Source: Candidatus Saccharimonadales bacterium | GTDB taxonomy: Bacteria > Patescibacteriota > Saccharimonadia > Saccharimonadales > UBA4665 | DNA: 64,000 nucleotides | Assembly (NCBI GenBank): GCA_036388415.1 | Contig: DASVRW010000002.1 | Span: 541,396-605,395 of the forward strand | Reading direction: 5' to 3' | In this document: piece after piece, positions 49,049-58,683 of the stretch | Layout: every line of letters begins with the position of its first letter | Position numbering within the stretch: position 1 is the stretch's first letter | The notes under the pieces: model-generated | Seen by the model: the letters and a program-made list of their open reading frames with translations, nothing else | Databases searched by the model: none | Told to the model about the DNA's origin: nothing | Program-made: the position numbers and the translations under genes

Positions 49049-51328
49049 ATGAAAAAACACAAATATACCCGCGGATTTAAAAGCCTGTCAGCTACCCTTG
49101 CCTTATCCTTTGTGATTTTAAGTCTTTGTACTCTATTGGTTGCCGGATGCATCAACACATACTTTGCCTATCGCTCTGAAAGCAGAGCGATTACCGATCG
49201 CCAGCAACTAGTCGCGGGTAGCGCCGCCCGTACCGTAAAGGGCTTTATGGATGACAAGCTTCTCGCAGCTAGCCTGTCAACAAAACTGTACAATCTATCA
49301 TCTGGGAATACGCAATCCAGCCAACTAGCTCTCAGCAAGCTGCTCGGGATTGAGCCCGCATTTCGATACGTAAAAGTTGTAGATACAAACGGCGTACTAA
49401 AGCAACAGATTAGCCGTAACGCCAGCTTCAGTACGTCGACCTCAAACGACAGCAAAGCGTTGCTTGAGACAGTAAAGAGTGGCAAGAATTATATCGGGCC
49501 AGTCTACATAGATACCGTGACGAGCGAACCATTAGTAGAAATAGCGACGCCTATTCAAGATGTATTCAAAGACTACAAGGGTGCGCTTGTAGCTGAAGTA
49601 AATTTAAAATTTATGTGGGAACTTGTTGACAACATAAAAGTTGGTCAGCGCGGCCAAGCCTATGTGGTCAACAAAGACGGCAGCCTTATAGCCTACAAAG
49701 ATACGAGCCGGGTACTCGCTCGCGAAAATCTCAAAAACCTAGAAGAGGTAGACGCATTTATACGCAATAAATCAATCCATGCCGCCGGTATATCGTACAC
49801 AGCTACAGGTATCAACGGTGGCAAAGTCGTTGCCTCGCATGCCGCGCTTCGGTCGCCAGCTTGGGCAGTCATAGTTGAAATGCCGGTAAACGAAGCCTAC
49901 GCGCCTATCATTCGTAATCTATATAACTCCTTATTAGTATTTCTGTTAAGCGCACTGGCAGCTACAGCTGCTGGCTACTACGTCTCCCGACGAATAACCC
50001 GGCCGCTCGTCGAACTCCAAAAAGCGACAGAGCAAATCGGCCAAGGCGATCTGGCCGTCCGCACAAATATTGCCGTTCGTAATGAAATTGGAGAATTAGC
50101 GCGCGCCTTTAACGCGATGGCGCAGGGCCTGCAGACATCCGGCCAGAAGCTCTATGATGAGCATGCCCGACTTAAAGCATCTATAGACAGCCTCGACGTA
50201 GGACTGCTGATGACATTTAAAGACGATCAGGCGATTTCATACAACACAGTAATGCCGAAAATTCTTGGACTTGGCATGACGCAGTCCGGCCGGCAAATTA
50301 CGCTTCAGGCACTCAGGACAAAACTGCTGACCAAAGGATTCGACCTCATACAGTCGCTAGAGGCGTGTCAACAGACCGGTGAAAGCTTTGAGGTAGGAGA
50401 AATATCGTATGACGACCGTATACTTCGTATATTTGGTGCTCCGATAATGGGCAGTGACGATCGTATCATCGGAGCAATTGTCCTGCTGGACGACATCACT
50501 GAAGCCAAAGTACTGGAACGCAGCAAAGACGAATTCTTTTCAATCGCCTCTCACGAACTCCGAACTCCACTTACCAGTATTAAGGGCAACAGTAGTATGA
50601 TCTTGGAGTACTACAAAGAAGCTCTTAAGGACGACCAGCTCAAAGAGATGGTGGACGATATGCATACCAGCAGTGTACGACTTATCGATATCGTAAACGA
50701 CTTTTTGGACCTGTCACGGCTCGAACAGGGCAAAATTAGATTTAACTACGAAGCAACTCATATTGAGCCGGTAATCGAAAGTGTTGTGTACGAAATGCGT
50801 CCCGTGCTCGACGAAAAGAAGATATACCTCAAGCTCGACGAGCTTACCTTGAATACACTTCCACAAGTCTGGGTGGACAAAAACCGGCTCAAGCAAGTCG
50901 TCTACAATCTCGTTGGCAACGCGGCCAAATTTACCGATGAAGGCGGTATCATGATTACCGCTCGCTTAGACCGGGCCGCACAAGCTGTCAAAGTTCTCGT
51001 AAGCGACACGGGCCGGGGTATGACGATCGAATCACAAAAGTTGCTCTTCCATAAATTTCAGCAGGCCAGCAGCAGTTTACTGACCCGTGACACGACGCGC
51101 GGTACTGGTCTTGGACTATACATATCAAAGATGATCGTAGAGAATATGGGCGGTGCCATAGCTCTGGACGAATCTGTCGAAGGAAAGGGCACGACGTTCA
51201 GCTTCACGATACCACTAGCTACGCCCGAGCAACAGAACAATGCGGCGGCCAGCAGACACGATACAATCACAGACACAGCGACGGGGCTGACCGTACAAGA
51301 CAAAAGCACTAAAACAGATCAAATATAA
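49049..51328 (+). CDS. Cache-HAMP-PAS sensor histidine kinase
   Basis: A 759-residue hybrid-free kinase. GAGAAG precedes the ATG. It has a first helix (about 12-36), a double-Cache extracellular domain (40-290; GQAYVVNKDGSLIAYKD), a second helix (295-318), HAMP (319-372; RRITRPLVELQKATEQIGQG), a PAS domain (380-485), a HisKA dimer domain with the phospho-His in SIASHELRTPLTSIKG near residue 508, and a HATPase domain (N-box LKQVVYNLVGNAAKF, SDTGRGM, GTGLGLYISK). All catalytic motifs are intact. The receiver gene at 51376 follows and is the natural partner. Confidence 0.93.
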   Translation: MKKHKYTRGFKSLSATLALSFVILSLCTLLVAGCINTYFAYRSESRAITDRQQLVAGSAARTVKGFMDDKLLAASLSTKLYNLSSGNTQSSQLALSKLLGIEPAFRYVKVVDTNGVLKQQISRNASFSTSTSNDSKALLETVKSGKNYIGPVYIDTVTSEPLVEIATPIQDVFKDYKGALVAEVNLKFMWELVDNIKVGQRGQAYVVNKDGSLIAYKDTSRVLARENLKNLEEVDAFIRNKSIHAAGISYTATGINGGKVVASHAALRSPAWAVIVEMPVNEAYAPIIRNLYNSLLVFLLSALAATAAGYYVSRRITRPLVELQKATEQIGQGDLAVRTNIAVRNEIGELARAFNAMAQGLQTSGQKLYDEHARLKASIDSLDVGLLMTFKDDQAISYNTVMPKILGLGMTQSGRQITLQALRTKLLTKGFDLIQSLEACQQTGESFEVGEISYDDRILRIFGAPIMGSDDRIIGAIVLLDDITEAKVLERSKDEFFSIASHELRTPLTSIKGNSSMILEYYKEALKDDQLKEMVDDMHTSSVRLIDIVNDFLDLSRLEQGKIRFNYEATHIEPVIESVVYEMRPVLDEKKIYLKLDELTLNTLPQVWVDKNRLKQVVYNLVGNAAKFTDEGGIMITARLDRAAQAVKVLVSDTGRGMTIESQKLLFHKFQQASSSLLTRDTTRGTGLGLYISKMIVENMGGAIALDESVEGKGTTFSFTIPLATPEQQNNAAASRHDTITDTATGLTVQDKSTKTDQI

Positions 51329-51361
51329 TTATTTTGCTTGCTATCGGCTAGTGCTTGACTG

Positions 51362-51367
51362 TAGAAT
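51362..51367 (+). promoter_or_regulatory. -10 box of the receiver gene
   Basis: TAGAAT at 51362-51367 preceded by TG; the ATG at 51376 is eight bases on. Confidence 0.4.
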
Positions 51368-51375
51368 ACAGACAT

Positions 51376-51774
51376 ATGACTAAAGTACTTATTATCGAAG
51401 ACGATCCGTTGATGTCTCGTATGTATCAGAAAATCTTCACGTTTCAAAAATACGATGTAGAGCTAGCTGGCGACGGCGAAGAAGGACTCACAAAAGTCGC
51501 CGAGACAAAACCAACAGTCATTTTGCTCGATGTGATGATGCCCAAAATGAACGGTCTGCAAGTACTTGAGATACTCAAAGCTAATCCTGCTACCAAAGCC
51601 ATACCGGTTATAATGCTGACAAACCTGGCCGGACAACAAGACGCAGAAACAGCCCTCATGAAAGGCGCCGTCAAATATATCGTCAAAAGCGAGCACGAGC
51701 CCAAAGAAATTGCTGACATGGTCGAAGAAGTTATTGCTGGTTATACCCGCAACGATATTCCATCGGTTGCATAG
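51376..51774 (+). CDS. Single-domain response regulator (CheY-like)
   Basis: A 132-residue receiver domain with no output module. The acidic pocket is in LIIEDDPLMS, the phospho-accepting Asp in ILLDVMMPKMNG near residue 53, the Thr in IMLTNLAG and the Lys in YIVKSEH. It follows the histidine kinase 49049-51328 by 47 bases and can also be transcribed from its own box. It probably acts by protein contact, as CheY or Spo0F do. Confidence 0.92.
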   Translation: MTKVLIIEDDPLMSRMYQKIFTFQKYDVELAGDGEEGLTKVAETKPTVILLDVMMPKMNGLQVLEILKANPATKAIPVIMLTNLAGQQDAETALMKGAVKYIVKSEHEPKEIADMVEEVIAGYTRNDIPSVA

Positions 51775-51886
51775 ATTGTCCGTAAGCACCGGGTTACACA
51801 TAGCGATGTATCTATTGTAGTTATCCCGTTATGACGCAGCCGGACCGATTGAGGCGTGCGCCTTCATTAGATCCCAGGGAAATTAC

Positions 51887-53041
51887 ATGTCAGACAGACA
51901 AGATCCCGCCAAGTGTGGCGACCAAACTAATTTCAATCTATACCGTCAAAATTTCGAAAACGACGGGCGGTACCAAAGCATCGAAGCCGAAGGGATATTT
52001 GATGAAAATGCTTTTGGCCGGGCGCTGCATGATCCGCGATCGGTGATACTGGAATCCCGGTCTGATAATGCGATCCGGCGCACGCCGCTACTAACACCCT
52101 TGGAACTGCTCGATTGGTACAACCTCGATTACCATCAGAGATACGCAGGCACAGACGTACCACTCGTATATTACGGCCATGTATCTGCCCTGTACGAACA
52201 GCACGCCGGTCCGTACACTCAAGCCATGCAATCCGGTCTCCGGCGGTTAGCCGATCAAAGGGGAGTTATCGTAGTCGAACACACAGACCATGAAGCACCA
52301 ATAATCAACCGTCAGCTTGGCGCTTTAGCCTCCGATCTCGCCATTACGCTGACGCCCGTCGAAGGCCCAGAGGGAGAGATTACGCCACATTATCATTATG
52401 CAAGTTTTGCGCGGCCACAGGAGCAGACTACATCATCCCAAAGCCTGTCGCTCTACGATGCGTATGCAGCCGGCATAAGAGAAAATGTATTTAGCGAGAA
52501 TGACGCAGTCGTTGCACCTAGCCTTTCCCTGGCAGATATCGAACAACTCTGGAGCTTTTATAAACCAGTGTTTGATGGCTTGTCACATGACGATCCGGTT
52601 CAAGCCGGCTTTGATGAACATGATTTCAAAGCACTCATGCAATCTCCGAAATGTATCAAGTTTTTATATAAAGAACAGCAAGACATTATTAATCTATGTC
52701 TGTTCATCGATATAAGAAATTGTTCTTGGATGAACCAATTTTATTATAAACAGCATTTCAGCGAACAATACGATGCGGGTCTCGTGTACTGTTCGCCGGG
52801 CATCATAGCCAACCCGCACCGAGCCCGCGGATCGACCAGCATGCACACCATCGGTATGATGGGCCGGGTTATTAGGCGGGCCGGCATAGAACCAGTCATA
52901 ACATTTGCCTGTGACACTGAAAGCAACAAAAAGGTGCCACGCATATCACAAATGGCATTTCAGCGCGTTGGCATTGATACTGATTTTGCCCGTCCTGTCG
53001 GGCACCAGCTTTTTCGTATGCTAAGAGTATCAGTCAGCTAG
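51887..53041 (+). CDS. Putative GNAT-fold acyltransferase-like protein
   Basis: A 384-residue soluble protein with AGGGA before its ATG. The C-terminal part has GLVYCSPGIIANPHRARGST followed by a helix and ITFACDTESNKKV, an arrangement like the acyl-CoA loop and following strand of GNAT folds. The N-terminal half has helices and PLVYYGHVSALYEQH. I could not assign a family. It converges on and overlaps by four bases the DUF2156-like gene, another GNAT-fold protein, which is some support. Alternatives include a peptidyltransferase of the Fem type. Confidence 0.5.
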   Translation: MSDRQDPAKCGDQTNFNLYRQNFENDGRYQSIEAEGIFDENAFGRALHDPRSVILESRSDNAIRRTPLLTPLELLDWYNLDYHQRYAGTDVPLVYYGHVSALYEQHAGPYTQAMQSGLRRLADQRGVIVVEHTDHEAPIINRQLGALASDLAITLTPVEGPEGEITPHYHYASFARPQEQTTSSQSLSLYDAYAAGIRENVFSENDAVVAPSLSLADIEQLWSFYKPVFDGLSHDDPVQAGFDEHDFKALMQSPKCIKFLYKEQQDIINLCLFIDIRNCSWMNQFYYKQHFSEQYDAGLVYCSPGIIANPHRARGSTSMHTIGMMGRVIRRAGIEPVITFACDTESNKKVPRISQMAFQRVGIDTDFARPVGHQLFRMLRVSVS

Positions 53042-53970
53042 CGAGAATCAGTTATCGTGTATTTCTTTAGCTGGCTGATTGGGTTAAATTGCTGTTTCAT
53101 GCGACGCAGTCCACCAATCCCTAAATCCTGCTCAATATTCATCAAACTGCCGCCATCTTGAACAAGTCTTTCGGCTACTTGATGCATTAAATACCGGTAT
53201 ATTCCGCGATAATGCGTATCAGCTTTCCAAAAATGCCCAGTGTACCACTCTTGATCAATTCTTTCGCTGATCATAAATGCTTTCAAATTACCGTCAATGG
53301 TAAGTCCGTACGCCGAAAGCATCGACAGGTCAGCCGCCGAGAACAAGCGCCCCAATGCCATCAGTTCGCTTTCGGCTCTATTCTCATGGTCATTATCTAG
53401 TTTCGTCTTTTCGCGGTTCAAGAACACTTTGAATACATCGCCTTGCGTACCTGGATCGGTCAAATCAAGCTCGCTAAACAAGGTTGCTTGGCCATGCCTG
53501 GTATAAAAATGATTGATTTCGTGACGCATATGTCGAAAAGATGAACCATGCTTCCGAACGATGTCAGTTAAGGAAATAACATAATCGTGGCCATCAACAT
53601 CCTCTGCCAGGCTATATTCAGTAGAATTGGCTAACGCCAGTGTACCAACGGCAGGCACCAATCGAAGTTCCCGCGTTGGCGTACAGCGTTCCGCCTCATT
53701 CAGCAATATTTCTACTGTAGCATCGACTTGAGTATCTCCTAGATAGGAATAAAACTCAGAGCCATTCAAATAATCAGGAAACCTGGCGACGAGATTTCCA
53801 TTGAGCAGTGCCACCCGCGCACCGCCCGTAACATCCCAGCTGACCATATTCGTATAATTGAAATCGGAGTACGGCTCGTACCGCGCAGTATAGGCCAGCA
53901 ATTGATCCCTAATAGAAATATCCACCGGACTATAGTCCGGGAATTGAGCAATTTCACCCATCATTCTCAT
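53038..53970 (-). CDS. DUF2156/LPG-synthase C-domain-like protein
   Basis: A 310-residue soluble protein. The pattern SDFNYTNMVSWDV, RVALLNGNLVARFPDY, YVISLTDIVRKHGSSFRHMR, HEINHFYTRHG and the later helix LMALGRLFSAADL matches DUF2156 (LPG_synthase_C), the GNAT-fold domain that transfers aminoacyl groups from tRNA to lipids or peptides. The membrane flippase part of MprF is absent, so this is a stand-alone domain. The start could be any of the first ATGs (53970 or a few codons later, nearer the AAGGA). Its substrate cannot be told from the sequence. Confidence 0.7.
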   Translation of the reverse strand: MRMMGEIAQFPDYSPVDISIRDQLLAYTARYEPYSDFNYTNMVSWDVTGGARVALLNGNLVARFPDYLNGSEFYSYLGDTQVDATVEILLNEAERCTPTRELRLVPAVGTLALANSTEYSLAEDVDGHDYVISLTDIVRKHGSSFRHMRHEINHFYTRHGQATLFSELDLTDPGTQGDVFKVFLNREKTKLDNDHENRAESELMALGRLFSAADLSMLSAYGLTIDGNLKAFMISERIDQEWYTGHFWKADTHYRGIYRYLMHQVAERLVQDGGSLMNIEQDLGIGGLRRMKQQFNPISQLKKYTITDSR

Positions 53971-54064
53971 CCTTATGTGTTTTTATGTACTGTTCATATT
54001 CTAACATCAACCATAAGCATTTTATGTGCACTTGTTATTGATTGGGGATTGCTAAGCACCGTGA

Positions 54065-54070
54065 TATAGT
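54065..54070 (+). promoter_or_regulatory. Extended -10 of the 7TM histidine kinase
   Basis: TGATATAGT with TATAGT at 54065-54070; the ATG at 54084 is 13 bases on, so the leader is about seven bases. Confidence 0.45.
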
Positions 54071-54083
54071 CAAGATAACACTT

Positions 54084-56234
54084 ATGCTTTATACATGGCT
54101 TTCATACTCAATACCTATCATCGGACTTTTTGTTATTGGGTTAGTGACAGTACTAAAGGATTCCCGGCAGCTTGTAAACAGACTGTTTTTTCTACTATCT
54201 ACCGTGATTGCCCTCTGGCTGTGTGCGCTATTCATTGCGGATCTTGCGGCTGACACTACAATCAGTCTGTGGTCTGTTCGTACAGCAACATTCGTAGGCA
54301 CACTTATGGCACCGCTACTACTATATCTCGGCAACGCCTTCCCCGTTCAGACTAGCAAGCCGTCCAATCTTTTGTTTGCGTTTGCAGTTATACCAAGCGC
54401 GCTATTCCTGTCGGCGGCCTATACACCGCTTCTTGTCCCAGGTATTACTATCGAAGGTCATAGTGCACAGCCTAATGACCTCGGACTGCTGTACACATTG
54501 CAGAGTCTATATATAGCAGGAAGCTTCATCGCATGTATTGTTATGATGCTCCGCAAGCGCAAGCACGTAAACTCGCGGCAGCGGGCACAGATCATGTTGT
54601 TTATGACCGGTTTACTCATTGGCTTACTAGTAAATGTCGTCACTGGAATATTTTTGACGATGCTAAACCAGTCAACGAATTTTTCAAACCTGGCGGGCGC
54701 ATTATCGTTCTTTGCGTTAGTCGCAACTACTTCGTACGCAATTGTGAGGTATCGGCTGTTCGACATTCGGCTCGCCATAACCCGGGTGATTGGATATTCG
54801 ATTACAATTGGCGTTGTAGCGGCATTTTATTCGCTGCTGATTGTTCTCATTGGCACGAAGCTTACGTCATTCAATGATATTGACGCTAAGGATCTTACAG
54901 TATTACTGTTGCCGACTATATTTATAGCTCTGACATTTCACTATGTAGAACGGTTTGTAGCCAAGCACACACAGCGTCTCTTTTACCGCGACGCCTACAA
55001 CGAGCGTGAAGTTTTGGACAAATTATCAGACGCGCTCATCACCGAAAACGACATCAATACTATCATGGAGCAAAGTCTCACGGTGCTCGGAGATGCCCTA
55101 AAGCCGCGCACGGCTTATCTCGCAGTGCTTAATGCCTCAGGAACTGTCTATCACCAGGCAGCCCGAGGAAGCGAAGAGCCGGTATCAATCAATGCTTTAC
55201 TTGGCCAGCTCAAGCACGAAAAACAAATGCTTATCGACATTCACGAAAACCCGACAAGCAGCATCGCGCGCATAATGGCCCAAGGTGACGCCGAGATACT
55301 ACTTCGTCTCGGTACGCCAGATAAGCCCGCAGGATTACTCTTGCTCGGTACGAAGCAAAACGGCAGCATGTACACCACCCAGGACGTAGCATTGCTGCGT
55401 ATATGCGCAAAAAGCCTAAGCCTGTCACTCGAAAATGCCAAAAAATTTGAACAGATCCTACACTTCGCCGACACCATGCACTCTGAAGTAAAACGGGCAA
55501 CGTCACGGCTCCGCAAGGCTAACAAAGAGCTCAAAACCCTGGACGCGCTCAAGGATGACTTTATTGCGACAGCGTCGCATCAGCTGCGCACCCCTGCCGC
55601 CTCCGTACACGACGCACTCCGCATGCTCAACCATCCGATGATCACAAAAAAGGATCGTGACGAGCTAATAGAAATGGCGGAAGCTAGCAGTGAACATCTG
55701 GTTACTGTCGTACGGACCATGCTCAACATGGCACGTCTCCAAGCCGGCCATTTTACAATCGACAAGAGCAATACCGACCTCGTATTACTCACCGAAAGAG
55801 TCATCGATCAGGTCGAGGTACTGGCATCACGGAAGAATAGTCGTATCACACTGCTCAAGCCAGATCACCCCGTCCGTCTTAATGTCGATGTCGCCAAAAT
55901 AAATGAAGCACTGTCAAACTACATCGAAAACGCCATCAAGTACAGTCCGGAACATAGCACGGTCACTGTCGATCTGGCTGTGACGGCCGATAAAATCATC
56001 TTCGAAATAACTGACCAGGGTATGGGCGTACCTTTAGCGGAGCAGCCGAATCTGTTTGGTAAATTCTATCGAGCCACGAATGCCCGCCAGGAACAGCCGG
56101 ACGGCAATGGCATTGGTCTCTACGTCGTCAAATCAATTGCAGAAGGACATGGCGGTGAAGCATACTACCGTCCAGCCACGGAGCAAGGCAGCGTCTTTGG
56201 CTTCTGGTTGCCCGTCACATCAATCAAAACATAG
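54084..56234 (+). CDS. 7TM-GAF sensor histidine kinase
   Basis: A 716-residue kinase. The start MLYTWLSYSIPIIGLF is used because the promoter lies just ahead. It has seven to eight N-terminal helices (1-305) in the arrangement of HisKA_7TM receptors, a GAF-like domain (about 320-465), a HisKA domain with the phospho-His in IATASHQLRTPAASVH near residue 505, and a HATPase domain (ALSNYIENAIKYSPE, TDQGMGVPL, GNGIGLYVVKS). All ATP-binding motifs are present. No response regulator lies next to it; the CheY-like protein at 51376 is the nearest. Confidence 0.92.
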   Translation: MLYTWLSYSIPIIGLFVIGLVTVLKDSRQLVNRLFFLLSTVIALWLCALFIADLAADTTISLWSVRTATFVGTLMAPLLLYLGNAFPVQTSKPSNLLFAFAVIPSALFLSAAYTPLLVPGITIEGHSAQPNDLGLLYTLQSLYIAGSFIACIVMMLRKRKHVNSRQRAQIMLFMTGLLIGLLVNVVTGIFLTMLNQSTNFSNLAGALSFFALVATTSYAIVRYRLFDIRLAITRVIGYSITIGVVAAFYSLLIVLIGTKLTSFNDIDAKDLTVLLLPTIFIALTFHYVERFVAKHTQRLFYRDAYNEREVLDKLSDALITENDINTIMEQSLTVLGDALKPRTAYLAVLNASGTVYHQAARGSEEPVSINALLGQLKHEKQMLIDIHENPTSSIARIMAQGDAEILLRLGTPDKPAGLLLLGTKQNGSMYTTQDVALLRICAKSLSLSLENAKKFEQILHFADTMHSEVKRATSRLRKANKELKTLDALKDDFIATASHQLRTPAASVHDALRMLNHPMITKKDRDELIEMAEASSEHLVTVVRTMLNMARLQAGHFTIDKSNTDLVLLTERVIDQVEVLASRKNSRITLLKPDHPVRLNVDVAKINEALSNYIENAIKYSPEHSTVTVDLAVTADKIIFEITDQGMGVPLAEQPNLFGKFYRATNARQEQPDGNGIGLYVVKSIAEGHGGEAYYRPATEQGSVFGFWLPVTSIKT

Positions 56235-56312
56235 AAGTAGTACGTGTAGGGCGCATCACTTCCCGGCCCGGCACACGTTCATAGCTCACGTAATATACGC
56301 AGTTATCTGCCG

Positions 56313-56543
56313 TTACCGGCCTGGCTTATCCGACAACTTATCGTTGTGGTACGCCATAATATCACCAGGCTGACAGTCCAGTGCGCGGCAGATCGCCTCC
56401 AGCGTTGATAGGCGCACCGCTTTTGCCTTGCCGTTTTTCAGAATAGAGAGATTCGCCATAGTGATGCCGACCTTTTCCGTGAGTTCAGTCACACTCATTT
56501 TGCGACGCGCTAACATAACATCAATAGTAATTATTATCGCCAT
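56313..56543 (-). CDS. Small XRE-family HTH regulator (YozG-like)
   Basis: A 76-residue DNA-binding protein: MLARRKMSVTELTEKVGITM forms helices one and two, ANLSILKNGKAKAVRLSTL the recognition region, then LEAICRALDCQPGDIMAY. This is the short Cro/CI type that controls an adjacent membrane gene. It lies ten bases after the DUF2975 gene, the usual arrangement. Confidence 0.9.
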   Translation of the reverse strand: MAIIITIDVMLARRKMSVTELTEKVGITMANLSILKNGKAKAVRLSTLEAICRALDCQPGDIMAYHNDKLSDKPGR

Positions 56544-56553
56544 AGTACTAGCC

Positions 56554-57024
56554 TCAAACCGTTAAATCATTTTCGCGCTTGATATCGACAGCATGCTGCA
56601 CAAGCCTCTGCAGAACGCCCGCGAAGATTGCCATGACAAGCGACGCGCCAATTATGACGAACCCTACTGCCGCTACCCCGGGTGCGTCATCCCGGTCTGC
56701 TACATAAAATATATACGGCATACCCGCCGCGTATAAAGCACTGATAGCACCAGCGCTGTATTTGATGTATTTTACCGCCCTGACGGATAGAGTCGAAAAA
56801 GCCAGATTGCGATCTATGTAGCCAAGGAGTTTGAGGGCTTGATAGAGAGCGAAGAAAAGAGGTATAGCCGATACATACATGCCGACGAAGATCGGGCCGT
56901 AATCGAAATCACCCCGCAACTCCGCGCCGATTAAACGTGGCAATACGAAAACACAAATCGCCAGCACGATGAGACCGATGGCCGCGATAACTGCTTTTAA
57001 TATCAATGTTGAGCTGCGTTGCAT
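56554..57024 (-). CDS. DUF2975 membrane protein
   Basis: A 156-residue protein with four hydrophobic helices (about 10-32, 45-68, 85-110, 118-142) and the LLGYIDRNLAFSTLSVRAVK loop characteristic of DUF2975. Such proteins nearly always pair with a YozG-type regulator, as here. The function is not known. The promoter box TATAAT is at 57057-57052. Confidence 0.88.
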   Translation of the reverse strand: MQRSSTLILKAVIAAIGLIVLAICVFVLPRLIGAELRGDFDYGPIFVGMYVSAIPLFFALYQALKLLGYIDRNLAFSTLSVRAVKYIKYSAGAISALYAAGMPYIFYVADRDDAPGVAAVGFVIIGASLVMAIFAGVLQRLVQHAVDIKRENDLTV

Positions 57025-57051
57025 ATGGTATCTCGATTAATTTATTCTTGT

Positions 57052-57057
57052 ATTATA
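57052..57057 (-). promoter_or_regulatory. -10 box of the DUF2975-HTH operon
   Basis: Minus-strand TTTGCTATAAT with TATAAT at 57057-57052, an extended -10; the leader is about 21 nt. Confidence 0.55.
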
Positions 57058-57210
57058 GCAAACTATTTATCGTTTTGCAATATATTTTTATTGTTAATAC
57101 TATATAACGGTACTGTAAATAACAGTTTATGCTGTTTAAAAGCGGTGCAATGCACGTAGCCTGCGGTGGTATATTTCTACGACATACCGCGGCGTCAGAC
57201 ATAATTGGTC

Positions 57211-57216
57211 TATAAT
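57211..57216 (+). promoter_or_regulatory. -10 box of the zinc-ribbon gene
   Basis: TATAAT at 57211-57216, then a short leader with a perfect AGGAGG before the ATG at 57238. No good -35 is seen. Confidence 0.5.
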
Positions 57217-57237
57217 GATATTCAGGAGGAAATATAT

Positions 57238-57543
57238 ATGAAATGTCCAATAGACCAAACTGAACTCAATATGACCGATCGTCAAGGCATAGAAATAGAT
57301 TATTGCCCGCAGTGCCGGGGTGTCTGGCTCGACCGCGGCGAACTTGACAAAATCATCGAACGTAGCGACGCGTCACCTGCCCCGACGCCCCCACCGTCAA
57401 CACGCCCGTACACTCCAGAGCCGGCGCAGTATGAGCAACAGCGCCACTATGAGCCGTCAAAGCCCGATTACCACCACGACCAGCACAATACACATCGAAA
57501 GCACAAGAAAGAAGGCTTCCTGGGTGATTTGTTTGATTTCTAG
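57238..57543 (+). CDS. TFIIB-type zinc-ribbon protein
   Basis: A 101-residue protein: MKCPIDQTELNM and YCPQCRGVWLDRGELDKI form the zf-TFIIB zinc ribbon with one Cys in the first half and a CxxC in the second (the first half has C-x2-D, so one ligand may be Asp). A Pro/Tyr/His-rich linker follows, then a basic helix and GFLGDLFDF. The AGGAGG site decides the start. These proteins are widespread and uncharacterised. Confidence 0.85.
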   Translation: MKCPIDQTELNMTDRQGIEIDYCPQCRGVWLDRGELDKIIERSDASPAPTPPPSTRPYTPEPAQYEQQRHYEPSKPDYHHDQHNTHRKHKKEGFLGDLFDF

Positions 57544-57687
57544 ATGCAGCCGTTCATGATTGACATGACGCTATCGGATATATACGACATCATCATTTGG
57601 CTCGTCCCGTAAGCCATGCCGTTAATATATCGAACTATTGCGCTATTGCTTACTATGAAGTAGAATTGTATTCAAACAAGCTGTATT

Positions 57688-58611
57688 ATGAGCAAAACGA
57701 CACCAAATTCCCGATTTGCATTATTGCACAGACACATCTTGCTTTTTTTAGTGGCTACTACGTTTGTCGCGGTTGGTATTGCAGCTGCATTGTCGATTCG
57801 AGCTGCTACCCCATTCATATCGGCAGAACCGGAAAATGGAACCATCAGCTCTGATGCCGGTTCCATAATATCAGACGTAACAGCTTCAGCAGGAAAAGCT
57901 GTCAACTTTGCTGCCGCAGTTACACCGCCTCCGCCAACGGGCATCCATCGTTTCCCGTACAGCTTCGGTGACACCCAGTTTTTCACGAACATGACAGCAT
58001 CGTCACCTATCCGGCTCGGCTGTGAAACCCGCTCTAATCTAACGATCACTACTCATGCTGAGCCGGCATCTGTCAACAACAACTGTGGCAGTGGCACGAG
58101 TACTATCAACCGTGTTCGTCTTGGTGCAGACGTCAATGGTGGCGTCCGGGAAGGTTACCGCTGTAACGGTTCCGGTACTATGGTTATCCAGAATAGCTGG
58201 CTCGAGGCACAAGGAATAGGCGATGATCACGCCGATGTCATCCAATGCTATAATCCGAACAATTCACCAACCGCGACAATGCGGGTCAGCAACACCACGA
58301 TTCGGGGTTATAACAGTTCAGCTACAGCCGGCTTATTTGTAGCCGATAGCTACGCTGCCGATGTCTATTTGTCAGACGTGTTGTTCTGGGGTGCGCCGTA
58401 TGGTCTTAGGATTCACACCGATGGCCGACCTGGCAAGCTGTACATGAACAATATCTGTTTCTATGGGACAAGCTATGCAGACCATTCATTCCGGACTGGT
58501 CCGATGCTGCTGAGTCCATACACGCCGAGCATTATGGAATGGAACAACGTCAACTGGTGTACCATCAGCAATGGTAATCTCGTTGTACATGGTTCTATCC
58601 CGCGACCGTAG
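57688..58611 (+). CDS. Secreted beta-helix surface protein
   Basis: A 307-residue exported protein with a long signal helix (HILLFLVATTFVAVGIAAAL), the motif FISAEPENGTISSDAGSI, a Pro-rich linker, and a right-handed beta-helix region (about 105-300) with regularly spaced Asn, Gly and short hydrophobic turns (MVIQNSWLEAQG, MRVSNTTIRGYN). It resembles pectate-lyase-like folds without a recognisable active site. Six or more Cys suggest disulfides outside the cell. A TAGAAT box lies 22 bases before the ATG. Binding or hydrolysis of a polysaccharide is possible. Confidence 0.7.
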   Translation: MSKTTPNSRFALLHRHILLFLVATTFVAVGIAAALSIRAATPFISAEPENGTISSDAGSIISDVTASAGKAVNFAAAVTPPPPTGIHRFPYSFGDTQFFTNMTASSPIRLGCETRSNLTITTHAEPASVNNNCGSGTSTINRVRLGADVNGGVREGYRCNGSGTMVIQNSWLEAQGIGDDHADVIQCYNPNNSPTATMRVSNTTIRGYNSSATAGLFVADSYAADVYLSDVLFWGAPYGLRIHTDGRPGKLYMNNICFYGTSYADHSFRTGPMLLSPYTPSIMEWNNVNWCTISNGNLVVHGSIPRP

Positions 58612-58670
58612 TTTCCGTGTTGCTATGGCGGGTTAGTGGTTGCCGGATAGTCAGTAGATCTCAAAACCTT

Positions 58671-58676
58671 TATACT
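58671..58676 (+). promoter_or_regulatory. -10 box giving leaderless start at 58684
   Basis: TATACT at 58671-58676; the ATG is seven bases on. Confidence 0.5.
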
Positions 58677-58683
58677 GCATCGT

